From contig JAVGWX010000013.1 of the NCBI GenBank assembly GCA_036924085.1, positions 65,942,157 to 66,006,156 of the forward strand: DNA of 64,000 nucleotides, given 5' to 3'. The notes below the pieces were generated by a model. The model searched no databases and had not been told where the DNA came from. It saw nothing but the letters and a program-made list of their open reading frames with translations. Source of the DNA: Ariolimax columbianus (lineage: Eukaryota > Mollusca > Gastropoda > Stylommatophora > Arionidae). Both the position numbers and the translations under genes were made by a program. Positions 1 to 10,074 of the stretch are shown in pieces. Each line of letters starts with the position of its first letter. Position 1 is the first letter of the stretch.

Positions 1-429
1 TTATATCTGCCTCCGGGATCAAGATGATGAGCAGCGCATTTTGAAATGTATAATAATTTCTTCCTGTCTCTGTCAGTTTGTGTGGCTTTTTATTTATAAG
101 CATTTTTTCACGTCTATTTTCCTTCTTTGGTGTTGTTTATAATTTACTTCATGTATTTATTAATTTTTTTTGAATTTTTTTGGGGGGATTGTGTGTTTGA
201 AGATGGAGGGAGGGAGGGAGGTACGGAGGGGAAAGAGGCAGAGAGACAATGCGATGATCAGTTTCTTATTGTTTCCTTTTTAGTCACCAACATGTTTTGC
301 TTTTCCATTTTCTAGTTGGCTTCTTTCTCTCTTTTTCTCTTTCTTTCTTTCATACTCCCTGTCTCTTTCTCCCTTATCATTCTCTCCGGTTTTCTGTCCT
401 TTTTAACTTTCCCTGACTGTCTATCTATA

Positions 430-905
430 TCTCCTATATGTATATTTATGTATTTCACTTAATCTCTCTGTTTCTCTTTATATCTCCTATATATATATTT
501 ACATGTTTCTCTTTGTATCTCCTATATTTATATTTAAAGGTTTCTCTTTATATATCCTATATTTATATGTGTATGTCTATATTTATCTCTTTTTCTCTTT
601 ATCTATCCTATATTTATATTTAAATGTTTCTCTTTTTCTCTCCTATGTTAATATTTAAATGATTCTCTATCTATTCTATTTTTATATTTAAATGTTTTTT
701 TTTATCTATCCAATTTTTATATTGAAATGTTTCTCTTGATCTATTCTATATTTATATGTGTATATCCCACTTTATCTCTGATTCACTGTATCTCTCCTTT
801 ATTTATATTTAAATGTTTCTTTATCTCTCCTATATTACAATTTATATTTATCACTTTATCTCTGTTTATCATTATCTCTTCTATATTTAAATTTATAGTG
901 TTCAC
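430..905. repeat. Degenerate T-rich tandem repeat (about 35-40 bp)
   Basis: A pyrimidine/AT-rich tract in which a phrase like TATTTAAATGTTTCTCTTT followed by ATCTCCTATA recurs about a dozen times with drift. Open frames across it encode only low-complexity F/I/L/S/Y peptides and are not genes. The preceding 1-430 is T-rich, with a short purine patch at 205-250 and nothing else recognisable. Confidence 0.7.
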
Positions 906-1265
906 ATTCTCTTTCTGTGTCTCTTCATCTCTCCCACATTTATATAGACACACAGTTTCCATAATGCCTGTTATAAACGCCATTTTCTGTTTTCTATAAC
1001 TATATCGTCATTATATTGCAAAGCTATCCCTGGTATACATATTCTTCTTAGAAATCACATTTGCCTCGAATGAGCGCCTAGAAATCGCATGATTTCAAAA
1101 ATAAAAATGCCACAGAAACCAATGCTGAAAGGGTAATTAAGGCGCTTTGCGTGCTCAAATATGGCGGTGGAACAGGAAGACGGCCCAAAAACTGTTGTGA
1201 CATCGATGATTAAGACGAACAGTAAAAAGAAGGAATTATTCTTCACCGCAATTATCTTCTTCTTC
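906..1265. other. Unassigned sequence
   Basis: No recognised gene or repeat. Both strands are broken by stops and no known motif is visible. Confidence 0.5.
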
Positions 1266-1421
1266 TCTTAGCAAGTCTTCTCTGTTGCAGCCTGTTGTCC
1301 AAGATCACAACAAGGAGGTAGAGAAGGTTCTTGGCAGATCTTGGTCGCTGGACCTGGCACTAGTGATCAGATGTGGGTCGTTCACCGCTACAGTTCATGC
1401 GTTGCTCAGCATTTTGATCCC
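1266..1421 (-). mobile_element. SINE family B, 3'-truncated copy
   Basis: Matches on the minus strand the first part of family B (defined by the clean copy at 23074-23467): the 5' end reads GGGATCAAAATGCTGAGCAA and the copy breaks off after the GCTAAG segment. It lacks the distal half and the GAA tail. It has one 33-bp body unit, altered by mutation. Confidence 0.8.
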
Positions 1422-1639
1422 ATATTGGATTCTAAATGTATTGTGTCCAGTTTGACTAATCATGTCGGGGATTTCTCTTGGTATGCCCACTTCTCCGCGT
1501 ATAAAAAAAGAATGTCAAGTCTCATGACGACAATTGCCGTCGGGAATAAAGTTACCTATTCATGGACTCATCCGCAGCATTTGTGAGGTGGGGTGGCCTA
1601 TTCCCTTACTTGCTGTTTATACCTTCAACTTTGCATACG

Positions 1640-1920
1640 TCAGGTACACATTTACAGCTGGGTTGATTGGAGAGATACAAAACGTTTTTGATGAACCGTG
1701 ACAAGGGAGCCCAGCAAGTATGGAAACTGAAACAGTGAAACAGGAAATCGACCAGCTAGTACGTAGCAACAGCCTAGTCACTAATCGACAATTAGCTGTA
1801 GATTTCACAAGAGTCACGGCGCCGTGCACATAATTGTCCATGATGACTTTGGTTAAAGGAAAGTTTGTAGCAGATGGGTGCAAATGAAGCTGAAAACAAG
1901 AAAATGGAGGCGGCACAAAA
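1640..1920 (+). pseudogene. Mariner transposase relic (N-terminal HTH region)
   Basis: Conceptual translation in shifting frames gives FDEP, then VKQEIDQLVRSN and VTNRQLAVDF, then after a frameshift HGAVHIIVHDDFG, a stop, and RKVCSRWV. This order (ExPR-like linker, second helix-turn-helix, HxIIHDDLG and RKVCxRWVP) is characteristic of the DNA-binding half of mariner-family transposases. The catalytic DD34D domain is absent and no terminal inverted repeats are seen. The reading is disrupted by at least one frameshift and several stops, so this is an old dead copy. The antisense frame at 1617-1916 is a shadow. Confidence 0.75.
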
Positions 1921-1954
1921 TTCTTAAATGTTCACACCAAAAGACTTTTTCTAA

Positions 1955-2392
1955 AGAGCATTTTAGTGGACAGTTGGACAACGTGTTTTAGACATCCACA
2001 AGCTAGTGGATAGTTAAACAAAGTGTGTCAGACATCCACAAGCCAGTGGACAGTTAAACAAAGTTTGTCAGACATCCACAAGCTAGTGGGCAGTTAAACA
2101 AAGTGTGTCAGACATCGACAAGCTAGTGGACAGTTAAACAAAGTGTGTCAGACATCCACAAGCTAGTGGACAGTTAAACAAAGTGTGTTAGACATCCACA
2201 AGCTAGTGGACAGTTAAACAAAGTGTGTCAGACATCCACAAGCTAGTGGACAGTTAAACAAAGTGTGTCAGACATCCACAAGCTAGTGGACAGTTAAATA
2301 AAGAGTGTCAGACATCCACAAGCTAGTGGACAGTTAAACAAAGTGTGTTGGACATCCACAAGCTAGTGGACAGTTGGAGAAAGTGTGTTGCC
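1955..2392. repeat. 40-bp minisatellite, about 11 copies
   Basis: The phrase AGCTAGTGGACAGTTAAACA recurs exactly every 40 bp (2001, 2041, 2081 ... 2361). Copies are highly similar and edge copies are more diverged, which suggests recent expansion in the centre. No coding potential. Confidence 0.95.
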
Positions 2393-2495
2393 AGTCAGGG
2401 AGACAAGGCCGAAAAAACAAAAATTTCTCACGATCGTAAAGAAAACGTTATTAATAACATTAATGTTACTTAATAACTGTCCCTCGTTCATGTAC

Positions 2496-2696
2496 TAAAT
2501 CAATCAACCAACCAATCAATCAATCAATCAACCAACCAATGAATCAATCAACCAACCAACCAACCAATCAATCAATCAATCAACCAAACAATGAATCAAC
2601 CAACCAATCAATCAACCAACCAACCAACCAATCAACCAACCAACCAATCAATCAACCAACCAATCAATCAATCAATCAATTAACCAATCAACCAAT

Positions 2697-2775
<79 letters not shown>

Positions 2776-2784
2776 AATCCCTCG
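2496..2784. repeat. (CAAT/CAAC)n microsatellite
   Basis: Mixed CAAT and CAAC tetranucleotides over about 290 bp. The four-base period makes every frame read N/Q/S/T/P/I, which explains the 130-residue open frame here. It is not a gene. Confidence 0.95.
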
Positions 2785-2839
2785 CTCCTCTCGGTGCATA
2801 GGCCATCAACAACATCTCGCCAGCGTACACGGACCTGGG

Positions 2840-3235
2840 CTGCTCTTTCCAGGTGTCATTATTTAATTTTAGCTCTTTCTCACATTCTTCTCCACGTATT
2901 TTTGGGTCTACCTATCTGTATTTTCCCCTGAGGAGCCCATGTAAGAACCTGTATGGCTATGTTAGATTGTGCCTTCCGAAGAGTATGTCCTATGCACTCC
3001 ATTTTCTTCGCTTAATTGGTTGTTCCAATGGTTTTTTTATGGCTCCTTTCCCACAAGTCTTCACTCCTCACTATGTCCTGTCACTGTATGTCTGTTATCC
3101 TTCGTAGGCATCTGTTAACGAAGGACTTGAGTTTTTGTTGTCTGACTTTGGTGGTCCTCCACGTCTCTTCTCCATACAGCAACACCGACTTAACACTTGC
3201 GTTGAATATTCTAATTTTTGTGTGAATCTTGATAT
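2840..3235 (-). pseudogene. Non-LTR retrotransposon RT C-terminal fragment
   Basis: Minus-strand translation gives IKIHTKIRIFNASVKSVLLY, then GEETWRTTKV and VNRCLRRI, and after stops IGHTLRKAQSNIA and GRPKNTWRR. This is the usual end of LINE reverse transcriptases (TKIRLFN...SVLLYG.ETW, CLRRI, IGHxLRK, GRPxxTWRR). Only this post-catalytic part remains; the YADD motif and the endonuclease are missing. Frameshifts and stops show it is dead. Confidence 0.85.
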
Positions 3236-3865
3236 CTCGTTCATGTATACAAAATATACAAAATAAAAACATACAAAATAAATTATTTTCAAAATTATAT
3301 GGGCAGGGTACGAATCCTTCGTGTCCAGTTTAACAGGCACTGGGATTTTGGTAGCTTTTTTTTTTATGCGATCGCATCTCCACATAAGGAAAGTAATGTG
3401 AATCTACTGAAGAAACGTATAACAGCGAAATAGATCGTGCAGTTGTTAGAGCGACGTTTGCTAAAGAATATGTTACTTATGAATCCTAGTAAGTTGGCTA
3501 CCATGCAACATCTGCTCTCATGGTCTGCGATTTTCGGGTGGTGTGTTCGTTCCAAATAATGTTTGAAGCGTAGTGTTGTGTGGTTATTATTTTTAAGCAC
3601 GTCCTACGCTATTCACAGGAAGACTATGTGTGTGATTTTCCTTGGAATTAGGAGAAAACACGATATGTGCTTCGTGTGTAATAGAATACACGTTGTAGGA
3701 TTGGGCGTCACTACAGATTGCGCGCCGTCCTTGGTTGGTGTGTATGACCTACTTGGAAATTGCATCCATTTTCATTGAATGCCACGACCGGAATCTCCCC
3801 TCTTAATGGTCCCTTACCTAGACCTACAGATGTGGGCGCTGGTCAGCAGCAGCATCTTCTAGTCT
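3236..3865. other. Unassigned sequence
   Basis: No repeat family or coding motif recognised. It holds an A/T-rich patch (3240-3300) and a T run (3355-3364) next to a GCGATCGC palindrome at 3368-3375. Confidence 0.4.
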
Positions 3866-3869
3866 AGGC

Positions 3870-4195
3870 GCGAGGGATGCTGCTGTCGAGAGGCACGACA
3901 TTCGCCTCTCAAATCGAATCCCACAAGTTTCAAGCGACCCCTGGTCTCACGGATTGTACGACCTGAATATCTGCATCTTGAGCTACTTCCAGTCGTCTTG
4001 ATTGTATGTCTTGCCATCGTCTTGATTGTATGTCTTGCCACTGGTTCCCGATAACTCAAGACGAGAGAATCAGATTGATGTCCAGCCCAGCTTCTTTCTC
4101 CCTTTAATAAAAATTCAGCGCAGGTTACATCTTCAGGATGAAGACAGTCTGATGATGTTGACATCTTCGCTTGCGATGAGCAACTTACTTACTTA
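3870..4195 (+). mobile_element. tRNA-like SINE family G, copy 1
   Basis: The head GCTGTCGAGAGGCACGACAT followed by CAAATCGAATCCC looks like degenerate Pol III A and B boxes. The body (CTTCCAGTCGTCTTGAT, ATTCAGCGCAGGTTACATC, GATGAAGACAGTCTGATGAT) recurs in inverted orientation at 5862-6245, which defines the family. Copy 1 has an internal duplication of about 24 bp around 3998-4041. The peptide similarity between the two copies (for example YVLPLV) reflects shared DNA and is not evidence of a gene. Confidence 0.6.
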
Positions 4196-4522
4196 TGTCA
4201 GACAATCTAGGGACGATGAGAGGTGAAATTCTGACACATGGTGACTAGGGTGCAAAGCACCAAAAAAAAAAAATAAGAATGGAAACTCCCTGGACAAAAG
4301 CTTGCCGATTGGAAGATGCAAACCCATTTTTGATGCTTTGAGAACGAAGCGATTTATCACGTATACCACTGGGGCAGTGAATGATAACAAGGGAGTGGAT
4401 CAAGATGCTGAGCGGTGTTTGAGCTGAAGCGGTCAGCGACCCAAAGCTGGCTGCTAACGTCAGGTCCAGCGAACAAGAGCTGCCAAAACCCTTCTCTACC
4501 ACCACGTGGTGATTCTTGGTAA

Positions 4523-4775
4523 AGTAAAGTATCCCATAGCATTACTGCCGTAGGGGTGTGAGGTGTTAGCGATCTCACATTTAAAAGGCTCGGCTATATG
4601 AGGGCGGTAGCCATCTCCTCTCCCTCGCCGCTTTTACTTCCCGGACTGAACCGGTACCCATTTAAGACTGGGTCGACCGGGGAGCCATTGCGGTCTGAAA
4701 AAAACATTACCGCCTCAACTGGGGAATGAACCCAGGACCACTCAGATGCGAAGCCAGCGCGCTAACCACTGCGCT
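4523..4775 (-). mobile_element. tRNA-derived SINE family D inserted in B
   Basis: On the minus strand the element begins TAGCGCAGTGGTTAGCGCGC (A-box type) and has GGTTCATTCC (B-box type) about 35 nt on. It ends in a TTTAC-type tail. It is flanked by a perfect 11-bp duplication ATTCTTGGTAA at 4512-4522 and 4776-4786, which lies inside the host B element. The length of 253 bp is typical for a SINE. Confidence 0.9.
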
Positions 4776-4802
4776 ATTCTTGGTAACAGGCTGCAAAACG
4801 GC

Positions 4803-5175
4803 GAATTGAGTGGTCACGTGGTAAGACGTCGGCCTCGGGTGTTGGAGGTCGCGGCTTCAAATCACGGTAAAGACCGGATTTTTTGTTTTGTGGATTTCCT
4901 AGTATTACTCCGGATCTCTAGGTAGTAGAGATCGGGCGACCGTGTACATTGTCACGCACGTTAAAACTCCCTCGGCTGTTTGAAATCGAGCAGAGATGGC
5001 TTAACGGCCGCTGTCTGTGCGACATTCAAAATTATGTTTAGAATTTACCCAATCTATTACAGGATCCTCACCGGTGATTCGGAGTCCGTCCATTGTGCTG
5101 AGATCCTCCAAAAATATGGAGAACAGATCACGGTTGTGTTAAACAGTGTGCAATGACGATTATTCGACTAACCTA
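4803..5175 (+). mobile_element. tRNA-derived SINE family C inserted in B
   Basis: The head GAGTGGTCACGTGGTAAGAC with GGCTTCAAATCACGG corresponds to A and B boxes. The body (CGGGCGACCGTGTACATTG, GCTTAACGGCCGCTGTC) is shared with copies at 12362, 20703 and 47200. The flanks AGGCTGCAAAACGGC (4788-4802) and AGGCTGGAACAAGGC (5176-5190) match 12/15, an eroded target-site duplication. The 3' third differs from the other copies, so it may be a subfamily. Confidence 0.8.
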
Positions 5176-5412
5176 AGGCTGGAACAAGGCAGACTGCCTA
5201 AGAAGAAGGGATTGCAAAGCGATGATTAACCCGCTAACGAAAACATGTCATCCAGATGTTACATGTGTCGGATCGAAACGTACAAATATCGCAGCCGCAC
5301 TGCAAACTTCGACACGGTGCTTTCCGTTCTCCGTACAACATCCTGTTGCAAAAGTAGTTTCTAGGTCTTGGTAACTAGAGCTTTAGAACGAACAAAGAAG
5401 AAGAAGACAATG

Positions 5413-5861
5413 AAAATATGCTTTTAAATAAAGAGAATACATCTGAAAGAACGAAGTCAAACAGAAATTAGAGACAGATTCTGGTGAATTCAAAAAGTTA
5501 AACTGAAGATTTTCGCTCAAACACGCACCTCGTGTCGCTCGTCACAATTCAATACGATCTGACTGACTCTGTCATGCTTGTGAGCAGCTGATCGACAGTC
5601 TCAAAGTGTCACTCGACCAGGCTTGGTAATGATCATTTGAAGGTCTCTAATTATAACAGCCCCCGAGAAGGGACAAGGCGATTTGGAGCGGCAACCGCAT
5701 AGCTGTCACTGGTTTATCGATTAGCAATCAATCACGGCGCATCAAATTCCCAGCCCTGCTCTCTCTGGCCGTTAGCGTCATTGGCCGCTTCACTTGTCCG
5801 TGGTTTGCTCGGAGTTCAGTTGTACTCAAGGCTAAGTGCCTTTCAACGATGCCTAAAAGTT
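5413..5861. other. Unique sequence, possibly conserved noncoding
   Basis: Not matched by any repeat in the window. Around 5590-5830 the composition is balanced and holds homeodomain-like words (ATCGATTAG, CAATCAATCA, TAATTATA) with no open frame. This is suggestive of a regulatory element only; conservation cannot be judged here. Confidence 0.25.
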
Positions 5862-6248
5862 TAGGCGTGGTTCTGATATTTTTTATGTAACAAAGGACCA
5901 GGATTCGTGTTCTGGTAGCGATTTGTTACATTGTATCCAGCTGCAGAAGTTAGTTGCCTATGGATGGCGTCATTATCAGACGGTTTATCTTGATGATGTA
6001 ACTTGCGCTGTATTTGGATTATAGTTAGGAAGAAACTGCGTTGGTCATCAACCTCACTCTCTAGTCCCGAACTACCTTGGACAAGTGGCAAGACATAGAT
6101 CAAGACGACTGGAGGTAATTCAGGATACTGGCCATCTGGTCCCATCTATTTTAGACCAGGTGTGGCGTGACACCTGCGGAGCTAGAACCCACGATGTTTC
6201 TGTTCATCGCTTTAAGAGGCGAGTATCTTACCTCTCGACCACAGCAAC
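5862..6248 (-). mobile_element. tRNA-like SINE family G, copy 2 (inverted)
   Basis: Minus-strand head GTGGTCGAGAGGTAAGATAC with GTGGGTTCTAGCTCC (A- and B-box-like), then CTCCAGTCGTCTTGATCTAT and ATCCAAATACAGCGCAAGTT. This is collinear with copy 1 at 3870-4195 and better preserved at the tRNA-like end. The two copies form an inverted pair about 1.7 kb apart. Confidence 0.65.
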
Positions 6249-6279
6249 CTACTAATGTAAGAAGCAAACGCTAGGTATG

Positions 6280-6492
6280 ACATGCACACGAAAACGGACG
6301 TGTCGGACCGAAAGGTGCAGATATCGCAGTCAAACTGTAAACTAGCGCACAACGCATTCCGTTCTCCGACAACAACCTGTTACTTGCAAAGTCCTTTTCA
6401 TGGTTTGGTACGGAAAGCTTAAGAACGAAGAAGAAGAAGAAGAAGAAGAAGAAGAACAAGAACAAGAACAAGAACAAGAACAAGAACAAGAA
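6280..6492 (+). mobile_element. SINE family B, 3' half with GAA tail
   Basis: Contains GGACGTGTCGGACCGAAAGG, CAACGCATTCCGTTCTCC and the terminal AAGAACGAAG, followed by (GAA)n that drifts into (CAAGAA)n at 6455-6492. The 5' half is missing, as expected for 5' truncation. Confidence 0.85.
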
Positions 6493-6654
6493 GACCTGCA
6501 CACGTGCAGCTCAGATACAAGATTTCGTCCTCGGTAACATAGTGTAGACTCAAAGAACAGCGTGATGTTCTGTGTTTTTGTGTGGGCAACATGACTTGCT
6601 GCAAATGATGTTGACGGGGAAATGCTTTCTACTGCTTACTCTGCGTGGCGCCTG

Positions 6655-6800
6655 TACCTTAAACCGGTACATAACTGAGTCGACCAATTTTCTCAAGGGC
6701 GCTCAAAAATTGCTGATGAAGCCCGACCGGGTCGTCCTGTTCAGATTGCAACTGTGCGGTATGTGGAGATGATTCGAGCAGACCGACTAGTAACGACAGA
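6655..6800 (+). pseudogene. Mariner transposase fragment
   Basis: The frame from about 6690 reads SQGRSKIADEARPGRPV then ATVRYVEMIRADRLVTTDS. The DEARPGRPV linker followed by a D-R-VTT helix matches the second helix-turn-helix of Tc1/mariner transposases. It stops abruptly with no catalytic domain. A related but more broken piece is at 27390-27530. Confidence 0.6.
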
Positions 6801-6854
6801 CAGCAGCTCTGCATACATCTCGGTTTTGGACAAGTACCTCCGCGTCATACAAAG

Positions 6855-7310
6855 ACACCCCACAGTCTATCCGTAATGTCCTGATACCATCTTCGTCGTG
6901 GTCGACCACTTTTCCACCTTCCAGGAACCCTGCTATCCACTATCTCTCTCTCCAAACCGTTATGTTTCTTCACATAACATACTTATACAAGTGTCTTTCT
7001 TGCGATGCTGTCTAGAAATTCATTTTCTGAACTATGTAGCGATTACAAAATTTCTCTGGCGTCTTTTTTTTTCTATCCATAATATTTTCAGCATCCTTTT
7101 CTAGCACTCCATTGGAAAAGGTGTGATCTATTTTTGCACTTGTTTTGTTTAATGTCCATGTCTCATATCCGTATGTCGCCATTGGGAAACTGCATGTCCT
7201 AATCAGTTGGATTTGTGTCTGTTTGCATGTTCTTGTCCCCTACATTCTTTTCATCTGAATTAGTTTGTGTCCAGCAAACTCTTCGTTTGATTTTAACTTA
7301 ACAACACATT
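6855..7310 (-). pseudogene. LINE RT C-terminal fragment
   Basis: Minus-strand pieces in order: YGYETWTLNKT, then after frame changes KKHNGLEREIVDSRVPGRW and KSGRPRRRWYQDITDRL. The ETW...GLE...VPGR..RGRPRRRW.QDI signature is the tail of a non-LTR reverse transcriptase. The same domain type occurs at 19495-19930. Catalytic RT motifs are absent. Confidence 0.75.
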
Positions 7311-7336
7311 GAGAACTAGGACAAATGACAGGTTTC

Positions 7337-7341
7337 AATTT

Positions 7342-7372
<31 letters not shown>

Positions 7373-8172
7373 TTCTTCTTCTTCTTCTTCTTCTTCTTCT
7401 TCTTCTTCATCTTCATCTTCTTCTTTTTCTTCTTCTTCTTCTTCTTCTTCTTCTTCTTCTTTTTTCTACTTCTTCTTTTTCTTCTTTTTCTTCGACTTCT
7501 TTTTCTTCTTCTTCTTCTTCTTCTTCTTCTTCTTCTTCTTCTTCTTCTTCTTCTTCTTCGTTCGTTCTCAATATCCTGCTACCAAACTATGAAAAGGGCT
7601 TTGTAAGTAATAGGATGTAATCTAGAGAACGGAATGCGTTGTGTCGTAGTTTACAGCTTGACTGCGATATTTACACATTTCGATCTGGCACATCCGACTT
7701 CAGCGAGCATGTCTTAGTACCAGGTTGCGTTCCCTCTTCGATCCCTTCTCCTTAGCCAGTCCGCTGTGTTGCAGCCTGTTATCCAGGATCACCGCGTGGA
7801 AGTGAAGAAGAGTTTTGACAGCTCTGATTCGCTGGCCCTGACGCTAGCAGTCAGCTCTGGTTCGCTGGCCCTGTCGATAGCAGTCAGCTCTGGTTCCCTG
7901 GCCCTGACGCTAGCAGTCAGCTCTGTTTCCCTGGCTCTGACGCTAGCAGTCAGCTCTTGTTCTCTGGCCCTGACGCTAGCAGTCAGCTCTGGTTCGCTAG
8001 CCCTGACGCTCGCAGTCAGCTCTGGTTCGCTGGCCCTGACGCTAGCAGTCAGCTTTGGGTCACTGGCCCTGACGCTAGCAGTCAGCTCTGGTTCGCTGGT
8101 CCTGACGCTAGCAGTCAGCTATGGGTCGCTGACCGCTGCAGCTCATGCGCTGCTCAACGTCTTGATCACGTG
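7337..8172 (-). mobile_element. SINE family B with 33-bp internal expansion
   Basis: On the minus strand the order is head (8172 down), a tandem array of a 33-bp body unit (CAGAGCTGACTGCTAGCGTC plus AGGGCCAGCGAAC) at about 7849-8130, the distal B body, GAACGAACGAA and a TTC/GAA tail of about 220 bp at 7337-7560. Ordinary B copies have one and a half of these units; this one has about eight and a half. Because 33 is divisible by 3, a 137-residue frame with an 11-residue repeat (SLALTLAVSSG) stays open across it, which is not a gene. Confidence 0.9.
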
Positions 8173-8960
8173 TCCATAATTTTCGATAGCATATCCCAGA
8201 TATTCAAAATCATTTACAACATCTTTTACTACATTATCAATAGAGAATACCGGTTGTCGACATTAATGTAATTAATATCCAAATCATGCATTTTATTTTA
8301 ATCTCCTTAATTGCAACTCAGTTACTGCAAGTGATTCGTCAATTTATTTTTTCTTCAACATCGAGAAGCACTTAAAAGATATGAGAACTAGTTTCAATGC
8401 GTGAGGAGTGGAAAAAACCAAACCAGGTTTAAAAAGGATAGACAAATTCGAAAGACAACACAGATATGGGCACAATATGATGAAGCAGAGATTAGACAAA
8501 CATTCGTGTGATTGGTTGGGAGTGTTTAAGTGTCAACCGTTTTGATTGGTTAAGTAATTGTAAACAATAATGGCGGATCTCGGTGAACTGCGAGTTGTTA
8601 GATTTGATATTTCGACTTGGTTCGTTTATTTAAATATTGCAAAATAGTTTACTAGTCAATATTACTGCAACATGGATGTCGTTCCTTGAGACATTGCTAT
8701 CGTTCATTGGTACACATGCTACTGCTGTCTTGTGGAATCTTTGTAACTGGATGTCGACAGCAAATAGTGAACGCTGCAAGTAAACTAATGGACGGAGGGT
8801 GGGCGTGGTTTTGTATTTTGTCCTGGTCCGATCATTGACCCATTACCTATATAAGTATTTAATCCGTTTTTGGCCGACAATTCCGCTGCAGCTTTGCTGT
8901 AATTATTTCTTCAAAATCATGTTACCGCTGCTGCTATGCCTTGTGTTACATAATCATTAG
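8173..8960. other. Unassigned sequence with TATA-like box
   Basis: No repeat family or protein motif. ATTGG (inverted CCAAT) occurs at 8511 and 8545, and TATATAAG at 8848-8855. The spacing is too wide for one convincing core promoter and no downstream gene is visible. Confidence 0.3.
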
Positions 8961-8964
8961 GCTA

Positions 8965-9425
8965 GATAGTTGTTTTCGTTCATTCTTCGTGCTATATTCT
9001 GTTATAAGTTTTTCTCATTTTTCCTCATTTGTAACTCGGTTTTTATACGTGGCGTTTAGAAGTCTTCTGAAACATATCCAAGGCCTGTATCCTCCACTGC
9101 AGCTCATCTGTAACTGTCCATGTCTCACAAGCATAGAAGAATATTGACAGGACCAATGAAAGCATTAATCTGATCTTCGTACATATGGCTAACCGTTTGT
9201 CTTGCCAGATTCCGTTAAGCCATGCAAGCGTCGCTATTGTTGCTATTCTAGCCAACACCTTACATTTGGAACCTTTATCACTGAAAATCGAACCTAAATA
9301 TTTAAAATGGTCAACGACTTCGAGTTCCTTGCCATTAGCTTTTATCCCGCTATTAAAGCGATCGGCGTTGTTAGTCATTAATTGTGTCTTTCCAGAGTTA
9401 AACTTCCCACCATAGTTAAGAGCTG
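8965..9425 (-). pseudogene. LINE RT C-terminal fragment
   Basis: The minus strand reads NGKELEVVDHFKYLGSIFSD, then ARIATIATLAWLNGIWQDKR, ICTKIRLMLSLVLSIFFYAC, ETWTVTDELQWRIQALDM. This is the FKYLGS...TKIRL..SLV.SIFLYACETWT..EL.RRIQA.DM block after the RT palm. A frameshift follows ALDM: in the next frame CFRRLLNATYKNRVT continues. Only about 110 codons remain open. Confidence 0.9.
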
Positions 9426-9536
9426 TTTCATAGAGAACACAAAGTACTGATTATTTGAAATTGAAAATGTGGGGACAAGCCACCATGTGAAAATAATTAT
9501 GGGCAGTGATATACACACTGCATTACATATTTGAGA

Positions 9537-9915
9537 TGTCAGTGGCTGTTGTGGGTCTCTTATGTGGGTCGCTGATGTGGGTCGCTGATATGGGTCGCTG
9601 ATATGGGTCGCTGATGTGGGGCGCTGGTGTGGGGCGCTGATGTGGGTCGCTGATGTGAGTCGCTGATGTAGGTCGCTGATGTGGGTCGTTGATATAGGGC
9701 GCTGTTGTGGGTCGTTGATGTAAGTTGCTGATGTAGGTCGCTGATGTAGGTCGCTGATGTAGATCGCTGATGGGGGTCGCTGATGTAAGTTGCTGATGTG
9801 GGTCGCTGATGTCGGGCGCTGATGTGGATCGTTGATGTAAGTTGATGATGTAGGTCGCTGATGTGGGTCGCTGATGTAAGTTGCTGATGTAGGTCACTGA
9901 TGTGGGTTGCTGATC
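9537..9915. repeat. 13-bp minisatellite, about 29 copies
   Basis: Unit TATGGGTCGCTGA and variants, exact 13-bp spacing (for example 9571, 9584). The unit is identical to a 13-mer in the body of SINE B (8118-8138 region), so a B element may have seeded it. The 124-residue minus-strand frame is a product of the period. Confidence 0.95.
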
Positions 9916-10074
9916 AGTCTATAAATTGACAGCGTAAGTAAAAAGCGTGTACATAAAAACGTAGTTTTTGTCTTAAATGTTTACCTGTTCCCCAATTGGA
10001 CACCTGTACAGCTGGTCAACTTTAACTGAAACATGTCTACGATCGTCTTTATTCTTCTTCATCGTCCGTTCTTC

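Larger units (their letters stand above)
4391..5412 (+). mobile_element. SINE family B split by SINEs D and C
   Basis: Family B sequence occurs in three blocks in correct order. The head is at 4391-4522 (GGATCAAGATGCTGAGCG ... GTGATTCTTGGTAA). A middle block lies at 4776-4802 (ACAGGCTGCAAAAC). The rest is at 5176-5412 (GGCAGACTGCCTAAG ... GAACGAACAAAGAAGAAG). The gaps are filled by SINE D and SINE C, each bounded by duplicated B sequence. Divergence from the family suggests an old copy. Confidence 0.85.

Noticed and set aside
3859..4226. Conserved peptide between 4026-4226 (+) and 5861-6145 (-)
   Set aside because: Similarity is at DNA level, between two SINE G copies, and includes the noncoding head.
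7766..8179. 137-residue SLALTLAVSSG repeat protein
   Set aside because: 33-bp expansion within SINE B; 33 is divisible by 3, so the frame stays open by chance.
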